In this document: piece by piece, positions 1 through 4,996 of the stretch
Numbering within the stretch: position 1 is the first letter of the stretch
Layout of the letters: every line of letters starts with the position of its first letter
Made by a program: the position numbers and the translations under genes
IMG/VR virus record: IMGVR_UViG_3300037537_000260
Coordinates: 1-24,644 of that record
Source: a virus
Strand: one strand, 5' to 3'
DNA: 24,644 nucleotides
Notes under the pieces: generated by a model
Told to the model about the DNA's origin: nothing
Databases searched by the model: none
Seen by the model: only the letters and a program-made list of their open reading frames with translations

Positions 1-77
1 CCATCCTTATACCCTAGTGCGGAACTAATTTCCTGCTCTAAGTGAGCAGATAGCTCCCTCTTTGTCATTTTAGCCAT
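1..77 (-). CDS. Partial small phage gene, 5' end only
   Basis: Reading leftward from an ATG at 77, the frame stays open to the window edge and gives 25 residues beginning MAKMTKRELS and continuing through HLEQEISSALGYKDG. An AAAGGT-type ribosome site precedes the ATG. It follows the 45-residue gene at 81-218 after three bases, in the same direction as terL, so it is probably the next gene of the late leftward transcript. The visible part is hydrophilic and probably helical. I do not recognise the family; in T7-like phages, genes after terL are variable. The rest lies outside the window. Confidence 0.6.
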   Translation of the reverse strand, partial: MAKMTKRELSAHLEQEISSALGYKD

Positions 78-80
78 AAA

Positions 81-218
81 TTATTTACCTTTATTAATAG
101 GGTACTTCGTTTCTTTAGGTGGCGGTGTTGCTAAACTAACTACCTTCATTATTTCTTTAAGGTCTTTAATGTCCTGTGCCATTTCTAATATTTTATTTTC
201 AAACCATTTCGGATTCAT
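81..218 (-). CDS. Small hypothetical protein downstream of terL (45 aa)
   Basis: An ATG at 218 opens a 45-residue frame starting MNPKWFENKILEMAQDIKDL, with a Pro-rich stretch (ATPPPKE) and a basic C-terminus. The ribosome site AGGAGA lies six bases before the ATG and overlaps the TAG stop of terL, so translation is probably coupled. The first 25 residues look like a short amphipathic helix. Product and role are unknown. Spacing, codon continuity with its neighbours and the strong ribosome site make it a credible gene despite its size. Confidence 0.65.
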   Translation of the reverse strand: MNPKWFENKILEMAQDIKDLKEIMKVVSLATPPPKETKYPINKGK

Positions 219-226
219 ATCTTCTC

Positions 227-1516
227 CTATACAATCCAACTCAAATCAGTCTTAGGGAGTTCCTTTCCCCAGACACTATCATTGCCAGTAAATACTACAT
301 CTGTTATAGCTAAGTACCTAAAAGCATCGCTGGCGTGAGAAGTCCAGTCGTGGACTGGCTTCTGCGACCAGATTTTCTTTTTGTCATCATAACTACTGCG
401 GTACTGTAGTAATGCCTCTAACCCTTTCTTAGTGTTATCTGCATCAAACCAACACTTATTAAGGTAGGTCCTAGTGGTATCAATACCATCCATTACCTTT
501 AACTTTGGTGCTACTTGGAAGTCAATACCTAAGTCAAATGCTAGGTCTCGTCTTGATTTTCCAGTAGAAAATTCTCTAACTACTATATCATGTGGTGCTA
601 TGTGTGCACCATACTGGTATCCTTTCTTATTAAGTACATCAATATAAAAGGGTAATCCTTCATTTGAACTTTCAAAATAATCTATAAGGTGTACCGCTTT
701 TCCTACAAACTGTGCAAACCAAATTGAGGTTGCGTCAGCTACGCCTAAATCCCAGCTTGTTACTACTTGTTTAGACGGGTCATAAGGGACTTTCCCCACT
801 CGGTCTTCTTCATAGCAAGTTTCAACCTCTTTAGCATAATACGCACCTCTAAGTGCAGCAGACCAAGAACACTCGTATTCTTGTTCAAATTCAGTCTCTG
901 CCATATCTTGTTTCGCAAGTACCAATTCCTCATCATCTAATATCCCCGTTTCACTCGCCTTATATAAAAATCTAGCCCAGCCCTTTCTTTCCTTTGCTGC
1001 GTGGTATAAATCGTAAAAATCATTCTTTCCCTTTGGTGTACCAATAAATATGGCATAACCTTTTCTGTCACTAAGTGCTGGTCTTATTACCTCAGAGAAC
1101 ATCTTAGGGTTCATCTGGGCAAATTCATCGAGCACGACGCCATCTAAATAAATTCCTCTGAGAGTATCATAATTATCTGCCCCGTAGAGTTGTATCCTCG
1201 CTCCCATAAAGTCGGCTCTCAGTTCCGCTTCATTAAACTTTACTTCTGGAAATACTCCACAAAGTCTTTTAAGCTCATCCCAAGCAACTGTCTTAGCTTG
1301 CTTGAATAGTGGTGCTAAGTAAGCATAGCGTGGTGCAGGCTTACCATTTATTGTATCTTCGACAGCACTTTTAATCAGTTGATTAATAGCAAACACTGTC
1401 TTACCAAACCTTCTATGACAGACAACTACGTTGAATCTGTCTAAATTAGTATGTATTTCGTTCTGTAATTCTCTAGGTGTGTAAGGAATTACTATTTCTT
1501 TACGTTTCTCTTCCAT
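227..1516 (-). CDS. terL: Terminase large subunit (DNA packaging ATPase-nuclease)
   Basis: This is the packaging motor that pumps phage DNA into the procapsid and cuts it. The N-terminal ATPase domain shows a Walker A motif CHRRFGKT (residues 33-40), Walker B VVLDEFA (127-133, Asp130-Glu131) and a coupling motif IGTPKG (158-163). The C-terminal RNase H-like nuclease domain shows acidic residues in SWDLGVAD (Asp256, Asp261), APHD (Asp310) and HASDAFR (Asp397). At 429 residues it is full length but compact for the family. The ATG at 1516 lies inside the end of the preceding 98-residue gene (25-base overlap), so it is probably translationally coupled. The partner is the small subunit at 1788-2375. 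No large insertion or intein is seen. The family call is firm; the packaging type (cos or pac) cannot be told from this. Confidence 0.95.
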   Translation of the reverse strand: MEEKRKEIVIPYTPRELQNEIHTNLDRFNVVVCHRRFGKTVFAINQLIKSAVEDTINGKPAPRYAYLAPLFKQAKTVAWDELKRLCGVFPEVKFNEAELRADFMGARIQLYGADNYDTLRGIYLDGVVLDEFAQMNPKMFSEVIRPALSDRKGYAIFIGTPKGKNDFYDLYHAAKERKGWARFLYKASETGILDDEELVLAKQDMAETEFEQEYECSWSAALRGAYYAKEVETCYEEDRVGKVPYDPSKQVVTSWDLGVADATSIWFAQFVGKAVHLIDYFESSNEGLPFYIDVLNKKGYQYGAHIAPHDIVVREFSTGKSRRDLAFDLGIDFQVAPKLKVMDGIDTTRTYLNKCWFDADNTKKGLEALLQYRSSYDDKKKIWSQKPVHDWTSHASDAFRYLAITDVVFTGNDSVWGKELPKTDLSWIV

Positions 1517-1788
1517 CCCTTTCCTATTATTTTATGAGCACGATTAGTTTCTTCGTCATACTTATAATATTGAGGAAGACCACCACTTCGTTTTACAGCC
1601 CTATCAATAGCCCTTTCTCCGGGAGTCATATTACCTCTAATAGAACCTTCTATAGTAGGCGTTCCATCCCTATTCAAATGCCCTCTCTTGATTAAAATAA
1701 ATTTGGAAAGGTTTTCAGCAACTTTATCAGACATATCATCTCTTTCTATAAGTTGTTGTTTCAAGCGAGCGTGAATCTTAGAGAGCAT
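1492..1788 (-). CDS. Conserved-type phage protein between terS and terL (98 aa)
   Basis: A 98-residue basic protein lies between the two terminase genes. Its ATG at 1788 shares one base with the terS stop (TAATG), and its end overlaps terL by 25 bases, so the three genes form one coupled unit. The middle carries KRGHLNRDGTP and MTPGERAIDRAVKRSGG, followed by a YYKYDEETNRA segment. From memory this layout recurs in unnamed small proteins near terminase genes of marine phages; I know no assigned function. It has no Cys pairs, membrane segment or obvious enzyme motif. Its position suggests a role in packaging or terminase assembly, but that is inference only. Confidence 0.75.
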   Translation of the reverse strand: MLSKIHARLKQQLIERDDMSDKVAENLSKFILIKRGHLNRDGTPTIEGSIRGNMTPGERAIDRAVKRSGGLPQYYKYDEETNRAHKIIGKGWKRNVKK

Positions 1789-2375
1789 TAGTGAACTTTA
1801 TCGTCTTTATCCCTTAAATATTGGTTAGCGTCTGCAATATCTGCAGCATCCGCTGCCCACTTAATGTCAAAAGCTCTATCCTCAATAATAACGTGGTGTT
1901 TCGGAGACCAGCCTGCCTGAGTCTTTAACCAAAAGGTTGTCATACTCGGAGATTCTCCAGAAATAGCCATTTCATATGCTACACCTGCAACTCTAGCAGT
2001 CCTCTTCTCTCTTCCTATTAATAAATTATGAGAATAGTATTTAATAAGGGTAGCATTAGAAATACCCATTATTTTAGAAATAGTATGTTGGTCTAATCCT
2101 ATACATACCATCTCTTCTACCTTAGAATAGTCATCATTAGTTGGTTTATACGTCTGTCCACGCTTGATTCTAGACTTTTTACCACCAGCTGCCTTACTTT
2201 CTGCTGACAATCCGCCTGTAGGCCTGCCTAGTTTGCGTTCAATCTTAATTACTGCATCAGCAGGTACAATTCCCTTAGCGGAAGCTACAGCATAACGTAG
2301 TTCTTCTTCTAAATCTTTCTCTATTTGTCTTATTTCATCTTCTGAGTCAACAGAAACTTTGCCTTTTTGAGCCAT
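1788..2375 (-). CDS. terS: Probable terminase small subunit (DNA-binding)
   Basis: A 195-residue protein is encoded directly upstream of the terL unit. After an acidic coiled-coil-like start (residues 10-30) and a basic linker (65-75), residues 85-125 form a helix-turn-helix-like region (CIGLDQHTISKIMGISNATL, then IKYYSHNLL). It is followed by ARVAGVAYEMAISGESP and FWLKTQAGW (148-156). The helix-turn-helix, then YY..L, then FWLKT.AGW pattern is typical of phage small-terminase and HTH packaging proteins. Such subunits recognise the packaging start site and load TerL. Call rests on pattern plus location. The ATG at 2375 has a weak ribosome site, and transcription probably starts leftward from the control region. 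Confidence 0.8.
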   Translation of the reverse strand: MAQKGKVSVDSEDEIRQIEKDLEEELRYAVASAKGIVPADAVIKIERKLGRPTGGLSAESKAAGGKKSRIKRGQTYKPTNDDYSKVEEMVCIGLDQHTISKIMGISNATLIKYYSHNLLIGREKRTARVAGVAYEMAISGESPSMTTFWLKTQAGWSPKHHVIIEDRAFDIKWAADAADIADANQYLRDKDDKVH

Positions 2376-2439
2376 ATTATATTATTTATACTAGTGTCAA
2401 AATATTGTTATGTTTATACCTAGAATATTCTAATGATTG

Positions 2440-2604
2440 TTTTGTTGGTATGTTGTAGGGGAGTTTCTTCATTAGAGATTGCTAGGAATACTGAATGTAT
2501 CCTTAAAAAGATAAACAATATTATACCATATAAGTATACTTATAGTGTAAATATATTCTTATCCCGAAATCTGAGGCAGTATTCTCCCGCAACATACAAC
2601 AAAA
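2440..2604. repeat. Long imperfect inverted repeat enclosing a 120-base core
   Basis: The left arm 2440-2463 pairs with the right arm 2584-2604: TTTTGTTG with CAACAAAA (8 bp), TATGTTG with CAACATA (7 bp) and GGGAG with CTCCC (5 bp), broken by one bulge and a small internal loop. A nested 7-bp stem AATACTG (2487-2493) with CAGTATT (2577-2583) abuts the right arm. The core holds a perfect 16-bp palindrome TATAAGTATACTTATA at 2529-2544. This could be a structured RNA, a protein-binding region, or the ends of a small inserted element. No direct target duplication was noticed. Confidence 0.6.
2520..2528 (-). promoter_or_regulatory. Candidate leftward extended -10 promoter for terS-terL
   Basis: On the minus strand the bases read TGGTATAAT, a perfect TGn-TATAAT extended -10. 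No good -35 is seen at the usual distance, which extended -10 promoters can tolerate. The 16-bp palindrome 2529-2544 lies directly upstream and could be its operator. A start near 2513 would leave a leader of about 140 bases before terS. Promoter call is by motif only. Confidence 0.45.
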
Positions 2605-2620
2605 GTGAAAAATAATAATT

Positions 2621-2880
2621 TTACATGCAGGTGGGTTTCCCCCGATTTAATTCGTGGCGTTTTGGGTGGGGTGGCCTTCGCTTTTCTCGGAAACATATAT
2701 ATGAATTAATCTATATGTATTGATGTATATCCCCTTCCTGCGCCAATTCAAACATATATATGACTTCATACACATCATTACATACATATGAATACATATG
2801 GATAAGGGATATGCGTGGAATTGATATATATGAATTTATACACATGAATTGATACAGGTATTTTTTACCTGCATATGTAA
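2621..2880. repeat. AT-rich direct repeats bounded by inverted repeats (possible origin)
   Basis: ATATATATGA-N-TT-N-ATACACAT occurs at 2753-2774 and 2824-2845. A related partial copy with ACATATATATGAATT lies at 2693-2707, and a weaker relative (ATACATATGAATACATATG) at 2782-2800. The block is flanked by a 12-bp inverted repeat, TTACAT-GCAGGT (2621-2632) against ACCTGC-ATGTAA (2867-2880, with a two-base bulge). G-runs (GGGTGGGGTGG) lie at about 2663-2675 and a CAGGTA/TACCTG hairpin at 2855-2871. AT-rich iterated repeats beside the early promoter suggest a replication origin or melting region; this is inference. Confidence 0.5.
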
Positions 2881-2944
2881 TTTTTAACTGCATTCGTTTT
2901 TCACAGATTGATAGTAATAATCACAGTCAATCAAGTTTTAATCC

Positions 2945-2963
2945 CACGCAATTTAATTGTGTG
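2945..2963. promoter_or_regulatory. 19-bp palindrome, copy 1
   Basis: CACGCAATT-T-AATTGTGTG has nine-base arms around one central base, with one G-T mismatch between arms. It lies 13 bases before the weak -35 at 2977. It is the exact reverse complement of copy 5 (15747-15765). Confidence 0.75.
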
Positions 2964-2976
2964 AAATAGCCCTGAC

Positions 2977-3004
2977 TTGCGTTATGTCCGGATGTATGCA
3001 TAAT
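2977..3004 (+). promoter_or_regulatory. Weak candidate sigma70 promoter for the first rightward gene
   Basis: TTGCGT (2977-2982) and CATAAT (2999-3004) are separated by 16 bases, the same spacing as the two stronger rightward promoters in this window. The palindrome copy 1 lies just upstream. The start would fall near 3011, giving a leader of about 115 bases before 3127. Confidence 0.4.
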
Positions 3005-3042
3005 AGAGTTATTCCAGTTATGGAATTGATACGAGTTGAACT

Positions 3043-3080
3043 GCATTAATACACTGTCATGGTGTTATTAATGCCAGTGT
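3043..3080 (+). promoter_or_regulatory. Mutually exclusive leader hairpins
   Basis: In a rightward transcript, GCATTAATA (3043-3051) plus CAC (3052-3054) can pair with GTG (3062-3064) plus TATTAATGC (3066-3074), with one bulged base. Alternatively ACACTG (3051-3056) pairs perfectly with CAGTGT (3075-3080). The two overlap and cannot form together. T-rich runs follow at 3089-3106. This could be an attenuator-like switch, or simply a stable leader. Confidence 0.4.
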
Positions 3081-3126
3081 TTAAAGTAGTTTTTCTCATT
3101 TTTTAATTATTAAAAGGTGGTGGAAA

Positions 3127-3816
3127 ATGAAAGACTTAAATACTATTAATGCAGAACAATTAGTTAAAACTGAAATTGAGAAAGCTTATAAATTAGATAA
3201 AAATGCAGTCTCAATTGGTACACAAGTTAAAGCTTATGATACTAAGCAGGGACAATTAAGAACCAAGGTAAGAAAGTCCCTTGCTAAATTATCCGAGGAT
3301 GGTAAATCTCAAGCTGATTTATATACTTTAGAGTTATTAATGAATTACTTTAAGGTTAATAAAAAAGATAAGCTTATGAAGACTTTAAAGTCTACAATTG
3401 AATGGGCTTACAGTGACTTGGTGAAAGATTCTACAGAGAAATTTTTTACTAAAGAAAACCGTAAAAGCATGAAAAATGTTACTTTAAATGATAATACGCC
3501 TTGCGTAATGTCTAAAGTGTTACCTGCTAAAGGTGGCAATTATTCGAAGGAAGGCGTGCTAAATACAGTGCTAGAATTAGTTAATAAAAATGACATTGTA
3601 TTAAACTTGAGTATTGCAGAAAGTGAGTTATTTATAACTAAAAATGTCTCACTATTTGAGCGGTTTTGTGAAATTGATAAAAAGAATGCACTTGTTATTA
3701 CTAAAAGTGAATTTGATTATTATTTTGACAATGTAATTACTGACTTTAGAAAAGAGCTTGAAAAAGCAAGGTTAGTGGCTACAATACCGGTTAAAAAGCA
3801 AGGTAATGCTGATTAG
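3127..3816 (+). CDS. Unknown 229-aa protein, first rightward gene, own transcription unit
   Basis: This is the first gene of the rightward arm. It starts at an ATG behind an AGGTGG ribosome site (3116-3121) and ends in a strong intrinsic terminator, so it forms a single-gene unit. The protein is lysine-rich and looks mostly helical (for example LYTLELLMNYFKV near residue 66). A less polar second half is centred on VLNTVLELVNKNDIVLNLS, and the C-terminus is basic. There is no signal peptide, membrane segment, Cys cluster or recognised enzyme motif. Base use is more AT-rich than in the replication genes. Position suggests an immediate-early product, perhaps a host-takeover or regulatory protein; it is a candidate ligand of the 19-bp palindrome, but no classic helix-turn-helix is evident. 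Function unknown. Confidence 0.85.
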   Translation: MKDLNTINAEQLVKTEIEKAYKLDKNAVSIGTQVKAYDTKQGQLRTKVRKSLAKLSEDGKSQADLYTLELLMNYFKVNKKDKLMKTLKSTIEWAYSDLVKDSTEKFFTKENRKSMKNVTLNDNTPCVMSKVLPAKGGNYSKEGVLNTVLELVNKNDIVLNLSIAESELFITKNVSLFERFCEIDKKNALVITKSEFDYYFDNVITDFRKELEKARLVATIPVKKQGNAD

Positions 3817-3826
3817 TTTTGCATTG

Positions 3827-3856
3827 AAGCCCTGATTAATTTCAGGGCTTTTTTTT
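3827..3856 (+). terminator. Strong intrinsic terminator
   Basis: AAGCCCTGA (3827-3835) pairs perfectly with TCAGGGCTT (3842-3850) across a six-base loop and runs into eight T (3849-3856). A second T-run follows at 3862-3870. It ends transcription of the 3127-3816 gene. Confidence 0.92.
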
Positions 3857-3913
3857 AACTTCTTTTTTTTAAATTTGAGAAAATTAATAACTGAAATGGG
3901 ATAAGAATTTCAT

Positions 3914-3941
3914 TTGACTTATTGATTTTCATAGGTATAAT
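3914..3941 (+). promoter_or_regulatory. Strong sigma70-type promoter for the small early genes
   Basis: TTGACT (3914-3919) and a perfect TATAAT (3936-3941) are separated by 16 bases. TGAAAT/ATTTCA arms (3892-3897, 3907-3912) sit just upstream. The -35 segment TTGACTT reappears inverted as AAGTCAA at 3952-3958, just after the expected start near 3948. Palindrome copy 2 lies at about +17 to +35. Confidence 0.85.
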
Positions 3942-3963
3942 TATGGATAAGAAGTCAATAAAC

Positions 3964-3982
3964 CACGCAATTAAAATGCGTG
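3964..3982. promoter_or_regulatory. 19-bp palindrome, copy 2
   Basis: CACGCAATT-A-AAATGCGTG. The outer seven bases with one flanking base (CCACGCA, TGCGTGG) pair perfectly, while the inner arm has one change from the other copies. ATATTTTTT follows, so in RNA this copy also resembles a weak terminator hairpin. It lies 34 bases before the start codon at 4017. Confidence 0.75.
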
Positions 3983-4016
3983 GATATTTTTTAACTATAA
4001 GAAGGAAGGTGCAAAA

Positions 4017-4226
4017 ATGATGATATTAAATTATCCGAGCAAGAAAGCTCTAAAGGAAAATGTTGGTAAGCCATTAAACTATACTGAAACCAGTTTTTTT
4101 GGGGATGAGTTTTTAAACAATGGCACATTTGTTGGTTGTAATAGGCCTACAATTACTAATAATAAAGGGCGTGAATTTTTTGCTCAAGTTACTATGCGTG
4201 AGGGATTGATTTTCTCAATCGCTTAG
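4017..4226 (+). CDS. Small conserved-type phage protein (69 aa)
   Basis: A 69-residue protein starts MMILNYPSKKALKENVGKPL and contains YTETSFFGDE, GTFVGCNRPTI and REFFAQVTM. The pattern of NYPSKKALK...GKPL, ETS.FG.E, NRP and REFFA.VTM is one I recognise from unnamed roughly 70-residue proteins found in many phages of Gram-negative bacteria; no function is established to my knowledge. Two ATGs (4017, 4020) follow the ribosome site GGAAGG, and either could be used. It is the first gene after the strong promoter at 3914-3941, so it is probably made early and in quantity. It has no membrane segment and one Cys. Likely a small globular beta-containing protein. Confidence 0.85.
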   Translation: MMILNYPSKKALKENVGKPLNYTETSFFGDEFLNNGTFVGCNRPTITNNKGREFFAQVTMREGLIFSIA

Positions 4227-4237
4227 TTGTAAAAAAT

Positions 4238-4276
4238 ATGGGATATTGCTATTAACACTAGTGGGCGGTATTCCAT
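4238..4276 (+). promoter_or_regulatory. Twelve-pair RNA hairpin between genes
   Basis: ATGGGATATTGC (4238-4249) can pair over all 12 positions with GCGGTATTCCAT (4265-4276) if three G-U pairs are allowed, leaving a 15-base loop. The G-U pairs exist only in the rightward transcript; the other strand would have A-C mismatches. There is no T-run after it, so mRNA processing or stability is more likely than termination. Confidence 0.55.
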
Positions 4277-4305
4277 ACTCTTTATAACTAGAAAAGTGAG
4301 GTGTT

Positions 4306-4434
4306 ATGTTAGAAAATGTGCTGTTAGACATATTTTTATTAATATGTGTGTTAATTGGCTTATCTTGTGCATTAATTCCTTTATATATAGGTATAAATGA
4401 CAGGATAAATGATAAATTTAAAGATAAGGAGTAA
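4306..4434 (+). CDS. Small single-span membrane protein (42 aa)
   Basis: An ATG at 4306 behind GTGAGG opens a 42-residue frame. Residues 5-30 are hydrophobic (VLLDIFLLICVLIGLSCALI, then PLYIGI), and a charged C-terminus ends DKFKDKE. This is a short inner-membrane protein with one span. The last codons AAG GAG TAA double as the ribosome site of the next gene at 4437, so the two are coupled. Small membrane proteins in early phage operons often modify the host envelope or block superinfection, but nothing here identifies this one. Confidence 0.7.
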   Translation: MLENVLLDIFLLICVLIGLSCALIPLYIGINDRINDKFKDKE

Positions 4435-4436
4435 AT

Positions 4437-4685
4437 ATGAGTCAATTTTATATTTGGTTGCTGTCTGTATGCTGCGATTCTAAAATTCATAATGGTCTAG
4501 CTGATGTAGATAGGCTTAATGAATGTAGTAGTTGTGGTAATAAGGTAGTAGATATGTGTAAAGGTTCTTATGACTCAAGGAAAAGAGCAGCAGAAAATTT
4601 CTTTGAAATGCATAAGGATGAATTGTATGGTGTTGAATTACAAGATGTAATAGACCACCACATGCGAGAAAATATTAACAGATAA
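4437..4685 (+). CDS. Small Cys-containing protein (82 aa)
   Basis: The ATG at 4437 lies just after AAGGAG, which is formed by the end of the previous gene. The 82-residue product has Cys at 12 and 13, a CSSC pair at 30-33 and Cys41, a pattern that could bind one zinc ion. The C-terminal half is hydrophilic and helical (RKRAAENFFEMHKDEL). No family is recognised. It lies in the 4017-4927 early unit, 11 bases before the next gene. Confidence 0.75.
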   Translation: MSQFYIWLLSVCCDSKIHNGLADVDRLNECSSCGNKVVDMCKGSYDSRKRAAENFFEMHKDELYGVELQDVIDHHMRENINR

Positions 4686-4696
4686 GGAGTAAGGAT

Positions 4697-4927
4697 ATGA
4701 ATGTATCTTGGAATAAAGAAAGGCTATTAACAGAGCCTTGCTGGTCGGCAACTGTCCGATTAACTTTTAGTCACCATAATGTTGGTGCTAAGGATAAGAA
4801 AGGTGTGCGAGAAAGTATAAAGCAAACTTTTTATGATGAATATAATTTAATTCTTGAGGATTATGAAATTACAGAAATCCGACAAGATGAAGAGCCTATT
4901 GTCAAAGAGATAATACCACGCAATTAA
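4697..4927 (+). CDS. Small hypothetical protein (76 aa) ending inside a palindrome
   Basis: A 76-residue protein starts MNVSWNKERLLTEPCWSATV and ends acidic (EIRQDEEPIVKEIIPRN). ATG at 4697 follows a TAAGGAGTAAGG ribosome site. The TRP-rich start followed by an alternating segment (WSATVRLTF) suggests a small alpha-beta fold. Its last codons and TAA stop (4916-4927) lie inside palindrome copy 3, so that regulatory element and the gene's end share bases. It is the last gene before the promoter at 4941. Function unknown. Confidence 0.75.
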   Translation: MNVSWNKERLLTEPCWSATVRLTFSHHNVGAKDKKGVRESIKQTFYDEYNLILEDYEITEIRQDEEPIVKEIIPRN

Positions 4928-4935
4928 ATTGTGTA
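4917..4935. promoter_or_regulatory. 19-bp palindrome, copy 3
   Basis: CACGCAATT-A-AATTGTGTA; the last base departs from the consensus. It includes the stop codon of the 4697 gene and ends five bases before the -35 box at 4941, an activator-like or upstream-operator position. Confidence 0.75.
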
Positions 4936-4940
4936 ACTGC

Positions 4941-4968
4941 TTGACTTATTTATTTTTTTATGGATAAT
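4941..4968 (+). promoter_or_regulatory. Sigma70-type promoter for the 4997-7455 gene block
   Basis: TTGACT (4941-4946) and GATAAT (4963-4968) are 16 bases apart. The first ten bases, TTGACTTATT, are identical to those of the promoter at 3914. Expected start is near 4975, about 20 bases before the ATG at 4997. The spacer is almost all A and T. Confidence 0.75.
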
Positions 4969-4996
4969 TGAGTATAACAAATCAAAAGGAGGATGT

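Larger units (their letters stand above)
2376..3126. other. Divergent control region without credible genes (751 bases)
   Basis: This gap separates the leftward terminase arm from the rightward early arm. It contains, in order: a 12-base palindrome TAGAATATTCTA (2421-2432), a long imperfect inverted repeat (2440-2604), an AT-rich repeat block with nearby G-runs (2621-2880), the first 19-bp palindrome (2945-2963), a weak rightward promoter (2977-3004), a small hairpin ATTCCA/TGGAAT (3011-3026) and alternative leader hairpins (3043-3080). The only open frames of about 60 codons lack ribosome sites. I infer a combined promoter and possible replication-origin region. Confidence 0.7.

Noticed and set aside
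2395-2400. Perfect TTGACA on the minus strand as a -35 box for terS
   Set aside because: It is only 20 bases before the terS start codon, so a transcript from it would begin inside the gene, and the only -10-like boxes are 13-15 bases away.
2433-2615. 60-codon rightward frame in the control region
   Set aside because: It has no ribosome site, lies across the long inverted repeat, and its composition follows the repeat arms rather than a protein pattern.
2711-2893. 60-codon leftward frame in the AT-rich repeats
   Set aside because: It has no ribosome site and its Tyr/Ile-rich content is produced by the AT repeats.
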